A DNA stretch of 64,000 bases, taken from NCBI GenBank assembly GCA_963675625.1, contig OY776497.1:1798001-1862000 (forward strand), given 5' to 3'. This stretch comes from F22 sp963675625. Lineage in GTDB: Bacteria; Bacteroidota; Bacteroidia; Bacteroidales; Bacteroidaceae. Position 1 is the first letter of the stretch; the number at the start of each line of letters is the position of its first letter. Below are positions 34,987 through 42,818 of the stretch, piece by piece. The position numbers and the translations under genes were made by a program. Below the pieces are notes generated by a model that saw nothing but the letters and a program-made list of their open reading frames with translations, made no database searches and was not told where the DNA came from.

Positions 34987-36057
34987 ATGATTAAATTAAT
35001 GGTAAAGTATATGTTTAATCGTGCCCTAGCTATTGCTGGGGGTTTGTTGCTTCTAGCTAGTTGTGCAGTAAAAGTGCCAGAAGGTGTACTATCAGAAGAA
35101 CAAATGGAAGAATTGCTTTTTGATTATCACAAGGCGAAAGCTTTGGGAGAAGTTAAGCGTTCTGAAAAATCTTATGATCGTGATTTGTATATTGATTATG
35201 TGTTAGATAAATATGGCGTTACTGAAGCTCAGTTTGATAGCTCAGTTGCTTGGTATACGCGTCATCTAGATACTTATACTACTATTTATCGTCATGTTGA
35301 TAAGCGTATTCGAGAACAGCAGTCTGTTCTGAATAAATTAGTTGCATTGCGTACGCATGTACCACAAAAGACTTTACAAGGAGATAGCATAGATGTTTGG
35401 TATCTTCAGAGAAACTTACTGATGAGCAGTATGCCAGCTGAAAATAAATTGTCATTTAGTTTTTCGACTGACGGAAACTTTGCAGATAAGGATTCAATAT
35501 GGTGGCGTGTGCATGCTATTATTTTACACAAAGATAAAGTATCGCCTGTAAAATATATTCCAATTGATACGATTGCTGTAGCAGTAAATGATAGTATGAG
35601 TAAAGATAGTGTATTGATTGATACAATTTATCCAAAGCATAGCCCTTATGCAGTAATGCAGTTAGAGATGCAATACCCTCATCAAAATATTGCTCAATCT
35701 GTACAAATTGATACAACTGGGTGGTATAGTATCAAGCTTCAAGCCAATGAGTTGGGGCGTTTAAGAACGGTTAAAGGATTTGTTTATTTCTCTCGACTGG
35801 GGTTGTATCGTCCTGCAATGCTAGTTGATAGTGTGCAATTAATACGCATCCATCAATCAAGTGAACAAGCAAAACAAATTGCTGATTCATTGCAAGCTCT
35901 CACTAAGAGACTTCAGACTCAAAAAGATTCTATTGAAGCTGCATCAAAAGTGCCTGTTGAATCAAAAAAAGAGAAAATATCACCTAGACGTTTGACACCT
36001 TTGGAGCAGCGTCAATTACAAAATTTGAAGAAGGTGGAAGATGAAGTCAAAGAATAG
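34987..36057 (+). CDS. DUF4296 lipoprotein
   Basis: 356 residues. Lipobox LLLASC after a hydrophobic stretch (AIAGGLLLLASC), so it is a lipoprotein, and a direct neighbour of the peptidase that would process it. The N-terminal 120 residues carry the DUF4296 pattern (LSEEQMEELLFDYHKAKAL ... YVLDKYGVTEAQFDSSVAWY). The middle is beta-rich and the C-terminal 60 residues are a charged coiled coil ending in EVKE. Function unknown. Start could also be ATG 35002. It overlaps the next gene by 17 bases. Confidence 0.84.
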   Translation: MIKLMVKYMFNRALAIAGGLLLLASCAVKVPEGVLSEEQMEELLFDYHKAKALGEVKRSEKSYDRDLYIDYVLDKYGVTEAQFDSSVAWYTRHLDTYTTIYRHVDKRIREQQSVLNKLVALRTHVPQKTLQGDSIDVWYLQRNLLMSSMPAENKLSFSFSTDGNFADKDSIWWRVHAIILHKDKVSPVKYIPIDTIAVAVNDSMSKDSVLIDTIYPKHSPYAVMQLEMQYPHQNIAQSVQIDTTGWYSIKLQANELGRLRTVKGFVYFSRLGLYRPAMLVDSVQLIRIHQSSEQAKQIADSLQALTKRLQTQKDSIEAASKVPVESKKEKISPRRLTPLEQRQLQNLKKVEDEVKE

Positions 36058-36352
36058 TTCTCATGATGTGCGTATTGCATCTCCAGTTATTATTGACATG
36101 ACAAATGATATACCTGTAATACATACACAAGCTATAATTGATATTCATTGTACTGTCTCTGATTTGCTTGGAGAACGGCATGCACCTTTGTCTGTATATA
36201 GTTTGCCTTTGCAATGGTCCGAAAAAGTAGTGTTTACAATTTCTCCTTTTACTACAGAGTTGGCTAATACGGTTTGGTTAAGTACACCAATTGTAATAGA
36301 AAGTTCAACTGTATCTGGCGAAAAATACTTTTTTCTCAAAAAAGAAGCATAG
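36041..36352 (+). CDS. Small hypothetical protein, last gene of the ileS-lspA cluster
   Basis: 103 residues, ATG 36041 preceded by GGTGGAAG. No signal peptide, no membrane helix, and no motif that I recognise. The sequence is beta-rich (ASPVIIDMTNDIPVIHTQAII, VFTISPFTTELANTVW) with a polar N terminus. The 17-base overlap with the DUF4296 gene argues for translational coupling and thus for a genuine gene. It could be a partner of that lipoprotein, but nothing in the sequence shows this. Confidence 0.6.
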   Translation: MKSKNSSHDVRIASPVIIDMTNDIPVIHTQAIIDIHCTVSDLLGERHAPLSVYSLPLQWSEKVVFTISPFTTELANTVWLSTPIVIESSTVSGEKYFFLKKEA

Positions 36353-36355
36353 AAA

Positions 36356-36386
36356 TTTGCACCTAATCGAAAAATAGCTACCTTTG
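36356..36386 (+). promoter_or_regulatory. Promoter of the tRNA cluster
   Basis: -33 TTTG (36356-36359), 19-bp spacer, -7 TACCTTTG (36379-36386), 10 bases before the first tRNA. Confidence 0.85.
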
Positions 36387-36396
36387 CACTCGCAAT

Positions 36397-36469
36397 GCGA
36401 AAGTAGCTCAGTTGGTAGAGCATAACCTTGCCAAGGTTAGGGTCGCGGGTTCGAATCCCGTCTTTCGCT
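36397..36469 (+). tRNA. tRNA-Gly (anticodon GCC), copy 1
   Basis: 73 nt; acceptor GCGAAAG/CTTTCGC, anticodon loop TTGCCAA between TAACC and GGTTA, T-loop TTCGAAT, discriminator T. No encoded CCA. Confidence 0.96.
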
Positions 36470-36502
36470 CAAGGTGTATAATATGCACGAATATTTTGGA
36501 AA

Positions 36503-36586
36503 GGAGAGGTGGCGGAATCGGTAGACGCGCTACTTTGAGGGGGTAGTGGCTTAACAGCCGTGGGAGTTCGAGTCTCCTCCTCTTCA
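36503..36586 (+). tRNA. tRNA-Leu (anticodon GAG)
   Basis: 84 nt with a long variable arm (class II). Acceptor GGAGAGG/CCTCTTC (one G-T), anticodon loop TTGAGGG, T-loop TTCGAGT, discriminator A. Confidence 0.94.
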
Positions 36587-36624
36587 CTTAAATATTAGAC
36601 AATTTAAAGGGTTTATAATATGTT

Positions 36625-36697
36625 GCGAAAGTAGCTCAGTTGGTAGAGCATAACCTTGCCAAGGTTAGGGTCGCGGGTTCGAATCCCGTCTTTCGCT
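36625..36697 (+). tRNA. tRNA-Gly (anticodon GCC), copy 2
   Basis: Identical over 73 nt to copy 1; same cluster, after tRNA-Leu. Flanks differ from those of copy 1. Confidence 0.96.
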
Positions 36698-36706
36698 CAG
36701 TAGATT

Positions 36707-36740
36707 AGAGGAAACATCTAAAAGGTGTTTCCTCTTTTTG
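36707..36740 (+). terminator. Terminator of the tRNA cluster
   Basis: 10-bp stem AGAGGAAACA/TGTTTCCTCT (36707-36716 with 36726-36735), 9-base loop, then a T run. Confidence 0.88.
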
Positions 36741-36841
36741 TGTTATATACAGGTCTATTTTATATGTTGTGGTATGTATATAATATATGGAAACTATTTA
36801 TTCCTTTTTTGCATGGTTTGTGAATTCTTTTTCTTCGTTGC

Positions 36842-36872
36842 TTTGTGGAGGAAAAAATAGTTTGTATATTTG
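36842..36872 (+). promoter_or_regulatory. Promoter of guaB
   Basis: -33 TTTG (36842-36845), 19-bp spacer, -7 TATATTTG (36865-36872), 31 bases before the start. Confidence 0.85.
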
Positions 36873-36903
36873 CGTGCAATAAAATCATAAACTCAAAACA
36901 GAT

Positions 36904-38379
36904 ATGTCATTTATTGCTGAAAAGATTGCTATGGACGGACTCACTTATGATGATGTCCTATTGATTCCCGCTTATTCTGAAGTGCTTCCGCACGAAGTCA
37001 ATCTGACTACAAAATTCTCACGTAACATTGAACTAAAGGTTCCTTTTGTAACTGCTGCTATGGATACCGTAACTGAAGCTACAATGGCTATTGCTATTGC
37101 TCGTGAAGGTGGTATAGGTGTTATTCATAAAAACATGTCTATTGCTGAACAAGCGAAGATGGTAGCTACAGTGAAGCGTGCAGAGAACGGTATGATCTAT
37201 GATCCAGTAACTATCAAAGCTTATAAAACCGTAGGTGATGCTTTGCTTATGATGGCTGAGTATAAAATTGGTGGTATTCCAGTGGTCGATGATAAAGGAT
37301 ATCTTATAGGTATTGTAACCAATCGTGATTTACGTTTCCAACGTGACATGAATCGTAAGATTGAAGAAGTTATGACTAAGGATAATTTGGTGACTACAAA
37401 CCAAAGTACTGACTTAGAAACTGCTGCAGATATTCTTCAGGAATATAAGATAGAAAAACTTCCAGTTGTTGATAAGAACAACAAATTGATTGGTCTTGTG
37501 ACGTATAAAGACATTACTAAAGCAAAGAACAAACCAATGGCTTGCAAAGATAGTAAAGGTCGTTTGCGTGTAGCAGCAGGTGTTGGTGTAACTGCCAATA
37601 CATTTGAAAGAATGGATGCTCTAGTAGATGCAGGTGTTGATGCGCTTGTTATTGATACAGCTCACGGACATTCTAAAGGTGTAGTGGGTATTTTGAAAGA
37701 AGCTAAAAAGCGCTATGCACATGTTGATATTGTTGTCGGTAATATTGCTACAGCTGATGCTGCTAAGTATCTAGTTGAGGCTGGAGCTGACGGCGTAAAA
37801 GTTGGTATCGGTCCAGGCTCTATTTGTACTACTCGTGTTGTGGCTGGTGTGGGTGTCCCACAGTTGTCTGCAGTGTACGATGTGGCTAAAGCACTAAAAG
37901 GTACGGGAGTGCCATTGATTGCAGACGGTGGCTTACGCTATTCGGGTGATGTTGTGAAGGCAATAGCAGCAGGCGGAACTTGTGTGATGATTGGTTCGCT
38001 TGTAGCAGGAACGGAAGAATCTCCTGGTGAAACAATTATTTTTAATGGCCGTAAATTCAAAGCCTACCGTGGTATGGGATCTTTAGAAGCTATGGAGAAT
38101 GGTTCCAAAGATAGATATTTCCAAGCAGATCAAACAGATAATAAAAAACTTGTACCAGAAGGAATTGCTGCTCGTGTGCCATATAAAGGTACTTTGTATG
38201 AAGTGATATTCCAATTGATTGGTGGCTTACGTGCTGGTATGGGATATTGTGGTGCGGCAGATATTGAAAAGCTTCACGAAGCGAAATTTACTCGTATTAC
38301 CAATGCTGGTGTCAATGAAAGTCATCCACATGATGTCACTATTACTAGTGAGTCTCCAAATTATAGTAGACCTGAGTAA
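36904..38379 (+). CDS. guaB: IMP dehydrogenase
   Basis: 491 residues, full length. NAD-dependent oxidation of IMP to XMP, first step of GMP synthesis. TIM-barrel catalytic domain interrupted by two CBS domains (about residues 95-205, with VGDALLMMAEYKIGGIPVVD). Catalytic Cys loop GIGPGSICTTR, flap region GMGSLEAME, monovalent-cation site and phosphate-binding GGLRYSGDV are all present. Single gene with strong promoter and terminator (38418-38452). Confidence 0.97.
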   Translation: MSFIAEKIAMDGLTYDDVLLIPAYSEVLPHEVNLTTKFSRNIELKVPFVTAAMDTVTEATMAIAIAREGGIGVIHKNMSIAEQAKMVATVKRAENGMIYDPVTIKAYKTVGDALLMMAEYKIGGIPVVDDKGYLIGIVTNRDLRFQRDMNRKIEEVMTKDNLVTTNQSTDLETAADILQEYKIEKLPVVDKNNKLIGLVTYKDITKAKNKPMACKDSKGRLRVAAGVGVTANTFERMDALVDAGVDALVIDTAHGHSKGVVGILKEAKKRYAHVDIVVGNIATADAAKYLVEAGADGVKVGIGPGSICTTRVVAGVGVPQLSAVYDVAKALKGTGVPLIADGGLRYSGDVVKAIAAGGTCVMIGSLVAGTEESPGETIIFNGRKFKAYRGMGSLEAMENGSKDRYFQADQTDNKKLVPEGIAARVPYKGTLYEVIFQLIGGLRAGMGYCGAADIEKLHEAKFTRITNAGVNESHPHDVTITSESPNYSRPE

Positions 38380-38417
38380 TTGGAAATAGAGTAGAAGGCT
38401 CTATATTTACCATATAC

Positions 38418-38455
38418 AAAGAGCGACAAAACATTTTGTTTTGTCGCTCTTTTAT
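38418..38455 (+). terminator. Terminator after guaB
   Basis: 16-bp perfect stem (38418-38433 with 38437-38452), 3-base loop, ends in T run. Confidence 0.9.
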
Positions 38456-38555
38456 GTATCACTCGTTGTAAGCATCCGCTAAACCATACCCTATCATGAC
38501 GTTGTTTCTACACTAAGAGATCAACATGCTCAAGAATATTAAGCGCCCCTTTGCT

Positions 38556-38690
38556 GTCAAGTATATAAGAGCGCGCTGTCATATACTTGACAACCTACCT
38601 AGCAAGTATATAAGAGCGCGCTCTTATATACTTCCCAGCTCGTGCTTATATACTACTCGGAATGTTCTCATATACTACCCAGCTAGATGG
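38556..38690. repeat. Intergenic cluster of AGTATATAAG palindromic repeats
   Basis: Contains a near-palindrome of 36 bp (38556-38591, two mismatched pairs), a perfect 30-bp palindrome (38604-38633, arms AAGTATATAAGAGCG and its complement meeting at the GCGC centre) and two further half copies (about 38643-38657 and 38668-38680). It fills the gap between convergent guaB and the AsmA-like gene. Confidence 0.85.
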
Positions 38691-38699
38691 CCTATAAGT

Positions 38700-40529
38700 T
38701 TAGAACAGCCCTTTTAGCAAATCTACTCCTTTTTCGATATCGCTTTTGTCCTTATCATCTTTATTTTTTGATTTATTCTTAAGCAAGTTATTTAGAAGTT
38801 CGTTGACTGCTTTCTTGGTGTCAATTTTTACTTTTGGTTTTTCAAAAGTACCTTCAATTTTAAGTCCTACTTCATTTAAACCTGCAATCTTAGTCCCTTT
38901 GGGTAGTTGGATTATTGCATTGTAATCAATCTTTTGATCAAGCGATGTCTTACCACTCATCGTCATTTTATACCCAGCATGCTCAATATCAAATGGTTTA
39001 GTAGTTACCACACCATTATCAATTGTAAAGTTCACCTTTAAATTTTTAGGTGATAATTGAGCAAGCTCTGGTTTTTTGGTGACTTCAGCTATTTTGGTTA
39101 GTACGTTTATCTTTTTTATTTGTAATTCTTTCGCTTCGATATATCCCTTCCCATGTACACTATTCATGACAGGTTGCATATGTTTGTCGAAGTTTAAGTC
39201 TATAGTCATATCACTAGAGAAACTACCTTCGGTATGCTCAAAAATAGGAGCCAATTTTTTAATGATTCCAGATTGCTTGTAAGCTTCTAAAAAGCTGATG
39301 TCTTTAAGTTGAAGATTGGCAGCTATTTGAGGAGCATTTTTGTCTTTAGTAGAGTACATACCATCCATTTGAGCACTTCCCATCATTGTATTGAACACAA
39401 GACCTTTCATTGCCAATGTGCGATTTCTTGCTGCTAATTGCCCTTTAAGAGATTCCATGATGATATCTTGGAATAGTATCTTTTGGCAGTTAGCATTGAT
39501 TTTGAAGTCAATACGTTCGGGAACTTCAAGAACTTGCATCGTGTCTTTAGATGTTTCACCCTTTTTTTCTTCTTCCGATGTCGCTTGAGGTTCTGAATCT
39601 GAAATGAATTGGTTGAGGTTGAGACGTGTAGAGTGTAAGTTCATTTCTCCTTTTAATACCCCATTCTGATTTAAGTACTTTAGTAGATTGTGTATCGTAC
39701 AGTCAATCGTCATATCCGAATCCCCAATTTTAATCTTAGTAGGTTGTAAAGTAATTAAAGTTGGTGTGGCTTTTAGTGTAGTTGCTGCTACCTGTACTTG
39801 AGGCATACCATCTATTTTGACAGTTGCTTTTTCCGTATCAAGTTTTACATCAAAGTCCATCTCTTTTTCACTAATGAATGCTAGCCAACCGTCTATGTTT
39901 GCACCTAGATCTCCCATCGCAAAATGACTGTCGTGTAAAGCGTAGTGATCATTTTGAAGTGTCACAGACAAGTCCATATTGATATCCTTATATGCTTGTG
40001 ATGAACCAGCCTGCATATCTTTGTACATAACAGACAAGTTATTCACCAGTACACGTTGTAGTGCGATGTTGAATGTGCCTGTTTCTTTTTTGGAAATAGT
40101 GATTGTATCTTTAGAAGATTTTGTATTAGTGGAGTCATTGACCATAATATCCCAGTTGGGTACTCCAGATTTGTTTACAACTGCTTTAAACTTTGCGTCG
40201 TTCAAAGTGATTGCATTGACTTTGTATTGTTTACTAAAGAATGAACTTAGATCAACAGTCAAACTTAGTTCCCCTATTTGAGCTAAAGTATCTTGCGCAA
40301 ACTCATTTTCTCCACGTAGCCAAAAGCCATTCATGGCAATGGATACTTGAGGAAATTGTTTGAAGAAACTGATTTGTAATTTGTTGAAATCAAATTCTCC
40401 TTTGATCATCTTGTTGCCTTCTGTTTTGACTAGGTGTGTTATTTGATTGTGGAACACATAAGGAAGAGCAACCAATGCTAGTATGATGACTACTAGTGTA
40501 ATACCGATAAAACGTAAAATTCTCTTCAT
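38700..40529 (-). CDS. AsmA-family protein
   Basis: 609 residues. N-terminal signal-anchor helix (residues 6-26, GITLVVIILALVALPYVF), then long beta-rich repeats characteristic of AsmA/TamB-type lipid-bridge proteins: NKLQISFFKQFPQVSIAMNGFWLRG near the start, and FTIDNGVVTTKPFDIEHAGY, MTMSGKTSLDQKIDYNAIIQ near the end. The C-terminal 35 residues are highly charged (KNKSKNKDDKDKSD). Inner-membrane-anchored periplasmic protein, probably involved in phospholipid traffic to the outer membrane (inference from family). Downstream of bcp, separated by a terminator. Confidence 0.85.
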   Translation of the reverse strand: MKRILRFIGITLVVIILALVALPYVFHNQITHLVKTEGNKMIKGEFDFNKLQISFFKQFPQVSIAMNGFWLRGENEFAQDTLAQIGELSLTVDLSSFFSKQYKVNAITLNDAKFKAVVNKSGVPNWDIMVNDSTNTKSSKDTITISKKETGTFNIALQRVLVNNLSVMYKDMQAGSSQAYKDINMDLSVTLQNDHYALHDSHFAMGDLGANIDGWLAFISEKEMDFDVKLDTEKATVKIDGMPQVQVAATTLKATPTLITLQPTKIKIGDSDMTIDCTIHNLLKYLNQNGVLKGEMNLHSTRLNLNQFISDSEPQATSEEEKKGETSKDTMQVLEVPERIDFKINANCQKILFQDIIMESLKGQLAARNRTLAMKGLVFNTMMGSAQMDGMYSTKDKNAPQIAANLQLKDISFLEAYKQSGIIKKLAPIFEHTEGSFSSDMTIDLNFDKHMQPVMNSVHGKGYIEAKELQIKKINVLTKIAEVTKKPELAQLSPKNLKVNFTIDNGVVTTKPFDIEHAGYKMTMSGKTSLDQKIDYNAIIQLPKGTKIAGLNEVGLKIEGTFEKPKVKIDTKKAVNELLNNLLKNKSKNKDDKDKSDIEKGVDLLKGLF

Positions 40530-40619
40530 TGTTTTCTTATTAATGTATACTATTATGACAAAGAGTTTTGACTGTTAACTTTACTCCCAAATATACAAAA
40601 TTATTTTATCAATAGCTGT

Positions 40620-40652
40620 AAAATCCCGAGTTAAAAATAAACTCGGGATTTT
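40620..40652. terminator. Terminator after bcp
   Basis: 13-bp perfect stem AAAATCCCGAGTT/AACTCGGGATTTT (40620-40632 with 40640-40652), 7-base loop; gives a U run on the minus strand. Confidence 0.88.
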
Positions 40653-40653
40653 G

Positions 40654-41121
40654 TTATATTTTATCTTGTCCAGATATAATTTGGGCTGCGTGATCTTTAA
40701 CTTTTATCTTTTTGGAATCAATAATACGTTCTATAATGCCTTCTTCATTAATGATAAATGTAGTACGGAAAGTTCCCATGTAGGTTTTACCATACATCTT
40801 TTTCTCTCCATATACTCCAAATTGATCTACCAATGTTTTTTCTGTATCTGCAATCAGAGAAAAAGGTAAGTCATGTTTTTCGATAAACTTTTTATGAGAC
40901 TTCTCGCTATCGATACTAACCCCTATTATTTCGTAGCCAGCTTTACGTAAATCATCATAGTGATCACGTAGATTCTGTGCTTCCCATGTACATCCTGGGG
41001 TGTTGTCTTTAGGATAGAAATACAATACGACTTTACGTCCAGTGTAGTCACTAAGTTTTATTTCTTGTCCGTTTTCATTGATGCCTAGAATTTCTGGGGC
41101 TTTTTGTCCAATTTCCATCAT
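40654..41121 (-). CDS. bcp: Thioredoxin-dependent peroxiredoxin, BCP/PrxQ family
   Basis: 155 residues. Reduces hydroperoxides. Peroxidatic Cys44 in NTPGCTWEAQNLRD. The position five residues later, where E. coli BCP has its resolving Cys, is Gln49; no other Cys is present, so this is a 1-Cys form. The conserved Arg in GTFRTTFIINEEG supports the active site. Start at ATG 41121; a second Met follows immediately and is equally possible. Strong own promoter (41185-41215). Confidence 0.94.
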   Translation of the reverse strand: MMEIGQKAPEILGINENGQEIKLSDYTGRKVVLYFYPKDNTPGCTWEAQNLRDHYDDLRKAGYEIIGVSIDSEKSHKKFIEKHDLPFSLIADTEKTLVDQFGVYGEKKMYGKTYMGTFRTTFIINEEGIIERIIDSKKIKVKDHAAQIISGQDKI

Positions 41122-41184
41122 AGTGTTTTTTCTTTTATATTTAAATTTCGTTTTTCATTAGCCAAACTAAAATTGGTTTGAATA

Positions 41185-41215
41185 CAAAAATAGGAATTAA
41201 GATTTGATTTCCAAA
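41185..41215 (-). promoter_or_regulatory. Promoter of bcp
   Basis: Minus strand: -33 TTTG (41212-41215), 19-bp spacer, -7 TATTTTTG (41185-41192). Confidence 0.82.
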
Positions 41216-41368
41216 GTCTCTGATAGTCTATCTTATGAAAAGTATAAATAGATTGTGGTTTTTTTTATGCAGTAATTGTCTTTTCGTTGTATTATAATAA
41301 TGAGATGTGGGTAACTTGGCCGGCTAGTTACTCAACTCAAAGTGAAACTAAAATAATTATTCGAAACG

Positions 41369-42055
41369 ATGAAATATCTAATTAAATGGACAAGCCTTGT
41401 TATGGCTTTTATGGGAGTATTTATGCTACAATCATGTGATAATGGTGATTCAGAACCAACATATGTTGCACTTGTAACTGCGGTTGTTCCTCAAGAAGGA
41501 GCTATTAGTTTTAAAACAGATGATCAAAAGACATATCATATTGGAGAAACCTTGCTAGGTACACTTCAAATGGCCGATGGTGATCGTGCAGTGATCCGTT
41601 TTAGCTACTTGAAAGAAGCAGTACAGGGATACAATTATAACATCAAGTTGCGTGGATTGAATAAAATCTTGACCAAGGATGTTGTGGATTTGACAGCAGA
41701 AAACAAGGATGAAATAGGTAATGATAAATTGTTACTTTTGAAGGATAATTCTTCTCTTACCAAAGGCTATTTTAATGCACAAATCCAGTTCCCTCAGGGC
41801 TCTACGACTCCTAAAGTAAATTTGGTAGTCAATAAAATTAATGTAGCTGAAGAGGGTGATTACACAGTGTTGGAATTGCGCTTGAACAACAATGGTACAA
41901 CAACTTCTAGTTCAATGAGTGGTGGTGTCGTATGTTTTAAGTTAGGTGATTTAGATCCAACTATCACTGGTAAGAAAGGGTTGAAAATTCTTGTAAATAC
42001 TATAAACAAAGAAGAAGTACAAGAGTATACATTTGATAAGGCTACTCAAAATTAG
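41369..42055 (+). CDS. NigD-like lipoprotein
   Basis: 228 residues. Signal peptide with lipobox MLQSC (Cys about residue 23). Small beta-barrel N-terminal domain (YVALVTAVVPQEGAISFKTDD) followed by a beta-sandwich (KVNLVVNKINVAEEGDYTVLELRLNNN), matching the NigD-like family of Bacteroidetes, first named from a bacteriocin gene cluster of Prevotella. Molecular function is not known. Stands alone, upstream of the sigma factor gene by 154 bases. Upstream there is a small inverted repeat GTAAC/GTTAC at about 41310-41330. Confidence 0.8.
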   Translation: MKYLIKWTSLVMAFMGVFMLQSCDNGDSEPTYVALVTAVVPQEGAISFKTDDQKTYHIGETLLGTLQMADGDRAVIRFSYLKEAVQGYNYNIKLRGLNKILTKDVVDLTAENKDEIGNDKLLLLKDNSSLTKGYFNAQIQFPQGSTTPKVNLVVNKINVAEEGDYTVLELRLNNNGTTTSSSMSGGVVCFKLGDLDPTITGKKGLKILVNTINKEEVQEYTFDKATQN

Positions 42056-42209
42056 TCCAGTGTCAGGTGTGTTTAAGAGCTGTTCTCTACTAGTTTCTTA
42101 GAATCAAAATTGGACAATCAAAAGAAATATGATACATTTACGACACAGATTGATATTTGTGTGTATTATATAAACTATATCACAAACTAGTAGAGCTTAT
42201 TTCAACATA

Positions 42210-42818
42210 ATGAGTAATTTCTTTTCCCGACGTCGCATGTCGTTTTCTACAGACCTTACTGAAGCCGCACTTGCGCAAGCTTGTGCGGCTCGTAAGCGTC
42301 GGGCTCAAGAAGAATTGTATACTCGTTATGCAGGGGCTTTGATGGCCATTTGTCTGCGGTATTTAGGTAACAAAACAGAAGCGGAAGACATGCTTCAAGA
42401 TGCCTTTTTACATATCTTTGATTGTATTGATAAGTTCCAATACCAAAAGAGCGGGAGTTTAGGCAATTGGTTAAAGCAAGTAACTCGTAATGAATGCTTA
42501 CAGTATTTACGTAGGCAAAAAAAATGGGTAATTGATAGCTTAGAGGATGATTTCAATATCTTACAAGATCTTGAAGAGGAATATACCGATTCATCTGTTA
42601 TTAATCAGATGAGTGTTACCGAATTAATCGACTTAATTAGCGAATTACCAGATGGCTATCGTACTGTCATTAATTTAGTCTTGTTAGATGGATGTTCCCA
42701 CCGGGAGGCGGCATCCATGATGGGAATTCAAGAAAAAACATCATCTTCTCAACTGCTAAGAGCCAAATCAGCTTTGGCCAAAAAAATCAATCACTACATC
42801 GAAGAAAAAGAATTATGA
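42210..42818 (+). CDS. ECF-type RNA polymerase sigma factor
   Basis: 202 residues. Region 2 (EDMLQDAFLHIFDCIDKFQ ... LGNWLKQVTRNECLQYLRRQ) and region 4 helix-turn-helix (SELPDGYRTVINLVLLDGC, SHREAASMMGI) with no region 3, as in ECF factors. It directs transcription of an unknown regulon. Its stop codon overlaps the start of the next gene in ATGA, so both are translationally coupled. The partner has a cytoplasmic stub and a membrane helix, which suggests it may regulate this factor. Confidence 0.93.
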   Translation: MSNFFSRRRMSFSTDLTEAALAQACAARKRRAQEELYTRYAGALMAICLRYLGNKTEAEDMLQDAFLHIFDCIDKFQYQKSGSLGNWLKQVTRNECLQYLRRQKKWVIDSLEDDFNILQDLEEEYTDSSVINQMSVTELIDLISELPDGYRTVINLVLLDGCSHREAASMMGIQEKTSSSQLLRAKSALAKKINHYIEEKEL

